From contig BGKB01000226.1 in the NCBI GenBank assembly GCA_003116975.1, positions 1-64,000 of the forward strand: 64,000 nucleotides of DNA, given 5' to 3'. Position numbers and translations under genes: made by a program. The stretch comes from Aurantiochytrium sp. KH105. Its lineage: Eukaryota > Sar > Bigyra > Thraustochytrida > Thraustochytriidae. The notes under the pieces were generated by a model. That model did no database searches. It worked only from the letters and a program-made list of their open reading frames with translations, and had not been told where the DNA came from. Below, piece after piece: positions 57,564-64,000 of this stretch. Numbering within the stretch: the stretch's first letter is position 1; each line of letters begins with the position of its first letter.

Positions 57564-60251
57564 CTAACGTCGCACAAAAACGGCCGCGTTAGAAATGATG
57601 TATTGGTACTTGCGTTCATGCTCTCGAATGAGAAGAGGCACGTCTCGCGAATGAACCTGCTCGAAGCCATGCTTGGCCATCTCAGCCTTGAGCACCTCGG
57701 CCGATGTCTTGCCCTTGGCTACGAGCCACTTGTCACGCGGCGTGAACTCCTCAAGCCAGGAAAAGGGCGAGCACATCAGCACCACACCACCTTGGCGAAC
57801 CAAGCGCGGCAGGCTTGAAATGCACGCGCGAGGATCTGGAAGGCGGCAGAGAAGGTTGCCCATGAGCACGGCGTCGAAGGGTCCTCCAAGGGACTCAGCC
57901 TCGGGCAAACTGCAAGCATTACCTTGCTCAAAGCGTACGCGAGAAGCCACCTCGGCGGCCTCCGGGGCCAGTCGCGTCTCAATCAGCCCGCTCTCCGAAG
58001 AGCCCTCGACAGGGACGGTAAAAGAGATGCGTGCGGTTGGTTGCTTGCGAATGGCGCGCGCGGCATTCACAAAGGCGTGCGAGAAATCGATCCCAGTCAC
58101 CTTTCCAAAGTGCGGCGCCAAGGCAAACGAGGAGCCACCCACTGCGCAGCCCAAATCGAGGGCGCTGGCATCGTCCCCAACACGCGCACCATGCTCACGT
58201 GCCTGGGCCACCAAAAGGTCGGCGCATTGCTGCGGAAAGTTGAGAGCGGCTTCAGGTCGTCCCTCATGCGCGCGGACAGTAGAGTCCACGACGCCCGGCT
58301 GCTGACCATAGTGCAGCGCAAGGTACTGATTCACCGAGTTCGCGGTCTCGTAGACATTGTCGCTAGCAGCAGCATCTCCACTTCCCTGGGCCAGCGTCGC
58401 AGCTTCCCCGCGACTCGCGAGTTTCATAGCCACGTGCTCCGCGGGCCACGCCTCGGGCGCCTGAGGTGCAATGTAGCGAAATCCAGAGTGCTGCAAAAAG
58501 TGCGGACGAAAGTGGTAGCGCGAATGCAGGTTAGCACCCGCATCACCAGTGCTCATGAAGCTTCCACCGAGAATCATATTGTGCTCGCCATCAAAGCATG
58601 GTGTGGAAAAGTCGTCATAGTAAGGGTGTACTTCGAATCCCGGCAGAGGGTTGAAATCACACTCGCTCCATTCCCAGGCGTTGCCCGTGACGTCGTGCAG
58701 TCCGTTCGCGTTGGCCGGATGCAGGTCAACGGGCGTCTCAGAACCGAAAGCAAGGTTCAAATTAACGCCAGCTTGCGTCGAGATTTCACTGCCTCCAAAG
58801 ACCAAGGCAGGATCGTCTTCGGGGCGCTGAAGTGGGTGGCGTTCCTGAGGCTCGCGCATGGCCAAGTGCTCAGGCTCGGCGGCGAGACGCGCTCCAAATG
58901 GAAACGAGCCCCCGCCGTCCTTTTCTGCCTTCCAGTTGCAAAACGCAGTGGCTTCGTGCTTGTTTACATTGACGGGCCAAGACCACGGCATGTCCACCAC
59001 CTCAAACAAAGTGCGAAGCTTGTACTCGTGCTTGCCAGCAGGGCCAGCCTGCTCCCAGAAGAAGGGCCACTTCATGTTACGGAAGGCACGCCATCCCCAG
59101 CCATCCTCAGTCCAGAATCTGCGTTCGCGGTAGCCGCCGCTCTTTACAAATTCGTAGAACTCGCCGTTGCTCACCATGAACTTTCCTGCCGCAAATGATG
59201 GAACCTCGACCTCGCGCGAGCCGTACTCGTTGTCCCAGCCGTACGAGGGAAAGTCGAGGTCTTTGCCGATCTTCACCGGCGCATCGGGGTTCACTGTGAC
59301 AAGTTCATTCTCAGGAAAATCGACGCCTTGACGCGGGTCCGAGGCACGATCCGTTTGAGCACGAGCCGAGGGGTGCACCTCGGGCCAGAACTCGGGCTTG
59401 CGGACAAGGTGGAGCGGAAGTTCTCGCATGAGCACTGACGAGGTTTCCAAATGGATACGGTCGTGCTCAAAGGCCATAAAGAGGGCCCAGAGTGGATGGT
59501 TCTGATCAACGCGAACCGTGGAGTTGGGGCCGGAAATGTTCTCCTCGATGACTTGGTTGACCATCGCGTAGACTTTGCGTCTGTATTCGTTAACCTCGCC
59601 AATCGTGGGCCACTGCATGGCATTCTTGGACATGTCGTCCCAGCTCATCTCGTCGACACCAACCTCAAAGATGTCTTCCATGTACCGGTCGATGGGGTTC
59701 GCGACAAGCCCGGCAACATAGAGCTTGTTAGTGTAAAAGGTGATGGGATGACCGTAGTAGAAAATCATGGGATGGCGCAAATGATGGTAAGGGGGCCTGT
59801 AGAAAGCCTCTTCACCCTGCAGGGCTCCCAAGAGGATCTCTGAGAGCGTCCACGTGTTGTCCAGGTACCGCTTGGCGTCTGCCTCCGTAACAGCCCCAAG
59901 GGACGGCTGGGGCAGCGAATGCAGTGCCGTGGCGTCGGCGGCGAGGAGCTCACGCGGCGACTTGCCAGTCCACCACCAGTCTCCACGGGGTCCGTGCAGC
60001 CGGGCTTCATCAGCGCCGGTGAGGTTTGCCTCCCAAGAATCGACCTCTTGCTGTTCGCGGGGCGCGGCCGACTCGGGGATGGCGCTTGTGGACGAGAAGT
60101 GCCGGTTCTTGGCGCTGGCCTCAGTCCCGTTGGACGATGGCGTCCTCGCGGTCGCCGACATGCATCTCGCGTGCTTGGAGACCCCGCGCGCGCCCACGAA
60201 TTGCCAGTGGACGATCGCTCGCGTCAGCATCTTTCGTTGTGCGTTAAACAT
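57564..60251 (-). CDS. ovoA: Ovothiol biosynthesis enzyme OvoA (5-histidylcysteine sulfoxide synthase plus methyltransferase), 895 aa
   Basis: Makes the antioxidant thiol-histidine ovothiol. The iron enzyme joins cysteine to histidine C5 using oxygen, and the C-terminal domain N-methylates the imidazole after C-S cleavage by a separate lyase. Three modules are visible. The DinB-like part (about residues 100-330) holds the iron-binding HX3HXE at His263, His267 and Glu269 (FEHDRIHLETS). The FGE-sulfatase fold lies at about 345-595 (AGKFMVSNGEFYEFVKSGGY, NAWEWSECDFNPLPGFEVHP, LGGSFMSTGD). The SAM-dependent methyltransferase lies at about 690-895 (LDLGCAVGGSSFALAPHFGK). The first 70-80 residues, rich in Arg/Ser/Ala and starting MFNAQRKMLTRAIVHW, extend beyond bacterial OvoA and may be a mitochondrial targeting peptide. 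The upstream leader holds a (CTG)34 tract. Confidence 0.94.
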   Translation of the reverse strand: MFNAQRKMLTRAIVHWQFVGARGVSKHARCMSATARTPSSNGTEASAKNRHFSSTSAIPESAAPREQQEVDSWEANLTGADEARLHGPRGDWWWTGKSPRELLAADATALHSLPQPSLGAVTEADAKRYLDNTWTLSEILLGALQGEEAFYRPPYHHLRHPMIFYYGHPITFYTNKLYVAGLVANPIDRYMEDIFEVGVDEMSWDDMSKNAMQWPTIGEVNEYRRKVYAMVNQVIEENISGPNSTVRVDQNHPLWALFMAFEHDRIHLETSSVLMRELPLHLVRKPEFWPEVHPSARAQTDRASDPRQGVDFPENELVTVNPDAPVKIGKDLDFPSYGWDNEYGSREVEVPSFAAGKFMVSNGEFYEFVKSGGYRERRFWTEDGWGWRAFRNMKWPFFWEQAGPAGKHEYKLRTLFEVVDMPWSWPVNVNKHEATAFCNWKAEKDGGGSFPFGARLAAEPEHLAMREPQERHPLQRPEDDPALVFGGSEISTQAGVNLNLAFGSETPVDLHPANANGLHDVTGNAWEWSECDFNPLPGFEVHPYYDDFSTPCFDGEHNMILGGSFMSTGDAGANLHSRYHFRPHFLQHSGFRYIAPQAPEAWPAEHVAMKLASRGEAATLAQGSGDAAASDNVYETANSVNQYLALHYGQQPGVVDSTVRAHEGRPEAALNFPQQCADLLVAQAREHGARVGDDASALDLGCAVGGSSFALAPHFGKVTGIDFSHAFVNAARAIRKQPTARISFTVPVEGSSESGLIETRLAPEAAEVASRVRFEQGNACSLPEAESLGGPFDAVLMGNLLCRLPDPRACISSLPRLVRQGGVVLMCSPFSWLEEFTPRDKWLVAKGKTSAEVLKAEMAKHGFEQVHSRDVPLLIREHERKYQYIISNAAVFVRR

Positions 60252-62232
<1,981 letters not shown>

Positions 62233-63834
62233 ATGCTTGTCGCACAACAAATGGACGAGGCAGCGGCGGAGGCGCGCGAAGGGCACACAATGCAAGCGCT
62301 CATGAGCGTGGTAGCGCTGGACGTGACGCTGTACTCCCTCGCGCTGCCGTACTTTCCGGCTGTCTTGCACGAAGGTGTCTCCGAAAAGACCTGGTTGCAT
62401 GGCCAGGCTGCGAGCAACGGGCTCGCCGCCGTCGCAGGCTTTGTCATCGGCGCGCTGAGCGACTGGCTGGGCAGAAAGCGCCTTCTCGTCGCCTCTCAGG
62501 TCGTCTGCGTCGCATGTTGGGCTCTCTTTGTTGCGGGCATTCTCACTGGCCGAGCTGACCTCTTGCTCTTGGCTTTTGTTGTTCGCAAATCCAACCGGAC
62601 CTTTCCGCTCGCGTGCTCGCTCGTAACAGACATAACTCCCTCTCACGAAGAGCGCCAACGTAGGCTCTCGCGTCTCGGCTCCATGTTTGGCCTTGGGTTT
62701 GCTCTTGGACCGGCTGCCGCGGGACTTTCATCGCGATGGTTCGAGGTCTCTTCACTTTTCCAACTTGGCCTTGGTTTGGCTGCCTTCAACCTCGCAGTCG
62801 TTTGCTATAGCATTCCTTCCTCGCCTGCGCCTGTACGTATATGGACTACGGAAGCTGAGATTAATCCTAAACCAGAGTCAAAGCCGGATGGTGAGGGCGC
62901 AAACGCAACCTTTGACACGGACAACGCGAGGGCCAACGCAGACGACGCGGGTATCAGCGCAGATGGCGCGAGAGTCCACGCAACCACGGCGGCTTCCCTT
63001 GTACAATCTCTAGATGAGATGGGGCCGCCCCAAAGGATAAGCGTCTGGGTTCAAGTCCAACGAGCAATTCGAGAGCCGAATCTTGGACTTGTCCTTACAG
63101 TACACGCGCTTGCGTGCATGGGACAGTTCAGCTACATCACAACCATGGCTGTTGCGGCCAAGGAACGCTTCAGCATGGACTCTGCATCCTATGGGTCTTT
63201 GTTGACATTTCTGGGCATTTCGTATTCGTTTTGCCTCGCTGTTATCATTCCTCGTCTCGCACATGTGTGTCGAGACCTCCGACATTTACTCATTGGCGCC
63301 CTCGGTCTCACAGCCCTTGCGCGTTTCTACATTGCTCGGCTCTTTGGGCCCGATGATGTCCCGCGACTCTTTCTAGGCCACGCCGTCGTGGCCGTCGGAA
63401 CCTCTGGCATTACATTTGTCATTGCGGATCTCATCACTTCCTGGGGCCGTCGTCTTAATCTGACTGGCATCGTTGTGGGCACGCAAGATAGTGTGCAGCG
63501 AGTTATGGGCGTGTTGGCGCCACTTCTCGTCGCTCACCTCTCGACGGGGCAGACGTCGTCGTTATCATCAAAATCAACATCATCATTGCCATCGTCCGCT
63601 TCAACAGCAGCTCAAGGCGACGACAACTTGCTCGCGGACTGGACCTATCTCACATATTTCTTGGACTCTTCGCCAGACGCGCCGCCACTCTTTCTCGGAT
63701 CTCAAGTGTCTGCCATCTTGTACCTGTGTGCTCTGCATGTCGCGCTGCTCTTATATATTGTACCATCGCGTGACCTCGCGCAAGAAGAGGATTACCATGA
63801 GGTTGAGTCGCATTCTGATCACAAAATGGAGTAG
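62233..63834 (+). CDS. Major facilitator superfamily transporter, 533 aa
   Basis: A 12-span membrane carrier; substrate unknown. The first ATG (62233) is used. Spans begin at about residue 20 (MQALMSVVALDVTLYSLAL). MFS signature motif A sits in the loop after span 2 as GALSDWLGRKRLL, and SRLGSMFGLGFALGPAAAG matches the span-5 motif C region typical of antiporter-like (TCR/TetA) MFS proteins. A long hydrophilic central loop (about residues 200-275) rich in Asp/Ala/Asn separates the two six-span halves and contains degenerate NADDA/SADGA units. The second half has QDSVQRVMGVLAPLLVAHL, also TetA-like. A short Ser-rich loop (about 440-455) precedes the last spans, and the tail is acidic. It diverges from ovoA. 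Confidence 0.9.
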   Translation: MLVAQQMDEAAAEAREGHTMQALMSVVALDVTLYSLALPYFPAVLHEGVSEKTWLHGQAASNGLAAVAGFVIGALSDWLGRKRLLVASQVVCVACWALFVAGILTGRADLLLLAFVVRKSNRTFPLACSLVTDITPSHEERQRRLSRLGSMFGLGFALGPAAAGLSSRWFEVSSLFQLGLGLAAFNLAVVCYSIPSSPAPVRIWTTEAEINPKPESKPDGEGANATFDTDNARANADDAGISADGARVHATTAASLVQSLDEMGPPQRISVWVQVQRAIREPNLGLVLTVHALACMGQFSYITTMAVAAKERFSMDSASYGSLLTFLGISYSFCLAVIIPRLAHVCRDLRHLLIGALGLTALARFYIARLFGPDDVPRLFLGHAVVAVGTSGITFVIADLITSWGRRLNLTGIVVGTQDSVQRVMGVLAPLLVAHLSTGQTSSLSSKSTSSLPSSASTAAQGDDNLLADWTYLTYFLDSSPDAPPLFLGSQVSAILYLCALHVALLLYIVPSRDLAQEEDYHEVESHSDHKME

Positions 63835-64000
63835 AAATATTGCAATGCCGGTCTTTCGCAAATATTACAAAAGGACGAGGACCCACTTTTGGGGGAAAAG
63901 GTGCTAGAGCCGATTTTCCGAGTGTTCGCGTTGTGCACTGCGAGGTTGCCATACCAGAGCGAATCTCTTTGTGATTGATTGATTGATTGATTGATTGATT
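63835..64000. repeat. MFS 3' flank ending in (TGAT)n
   Basis: The 166-bp window edge. The last 29 bases (63972-64000) are seven TGAT units that run off the end of the window, so the true array length is unknown. Confidence 0.85.

Noticed and set aside
58626..58640. B-box-like TTCGAATCCCGG
   Set aside because: It is inside the OvoA coding sequence with no tRNA fold.
63049..63059. B-box-like GGTTCAAGTCC
   Set aside because: It lies inside the MFS transporter coding sequence and has no A box or cloverleaf upstream.

Overview
The window is nuclear DNA from a compact, mostly intron-free protist genome. Its gene set is purely eukaryotic: 14-3-3, VPS13, RhoGAP, RGS, USP14/Ubp6, Rab geranylgeranyltransferase alpha, a PSTAIRE CDK, an AGC kinase and holocytochrome c synthase. 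The organism looks most like a thraustochytrid/labyrinthulomycete stramenopile. That call is an inference from very long single-exon genes (VPS13 is 11.6 kb without an intron), GC-rich coding sequence, short convergent spacers and the presence of OvoA. I could not test it by database search, and other intron-poor marine protists remain possible.

I support 17 protein-coding genes on both strands. Left part (1-13.3 kb): an A4GALT-like glycosyltransferase (+), 14-3-3 (+), a long coiled-coil protein (-), a small protein with a degenerate EF-hand (-) and a Gln/His-rich low-complexity protein (+). Next come the giant VPS13 (-), with an apparent internal PDZ domain, and a C1-C1-RhoGAP protein (-). 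Middle (29-41 kb): holocytochrome c synthase (+), a single-pass receptor-like RGS protein (-), USP14/Ubp6 (+), a 1550-residue orphan (-) and RabGGTase alpha (+), the last two sharing a 287-bp divergent promoter. Right part (41.8-64 kb): a CDK1/2-type kinase (+), the only gene here that clearly needs splicing (three introns, one inside the PSTAIRE codons); an iron-containing alcohol dehydrogenase (-); a multi-membrane RING-H2 protein (+); a 5.9-kb gene-free stretch full of short repeats; an N-myristoylatable AGC kinase (+); the ovothiol synthase OvoA (-); and an MFS transporter (+).

The genes are housekeeping and signalling functions, not an operon or defence island. Themes that recur are signalling (14-3-3, RhoGAP, RGS, AGC kinase, CDK), membrane traffic and lipid transfer (VPS13, RabGGTase) and ubiquitin turnover (USP14, RING-H2). 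I see no tRNA, rRNA, CRISPR array, transposon or virus-derived gene. Gene-free stretches are dominated by tetra-, penta- and hexanucleotide arrays placed just upstream of start codons, including a perfect (CTG)34 tract upstream of ovoA. I found no clearly new multi-gene system. The best candidates for novelty are single-protein architectures (PDZ inside VPS13, the ectodomain-TM-RGS protein, the AGC kinase with Tyr in its hydrophobic motif), the orphan proteins and the leader repeat landscape. Twelve Ns at 41430-41441 mark an assembly gap.
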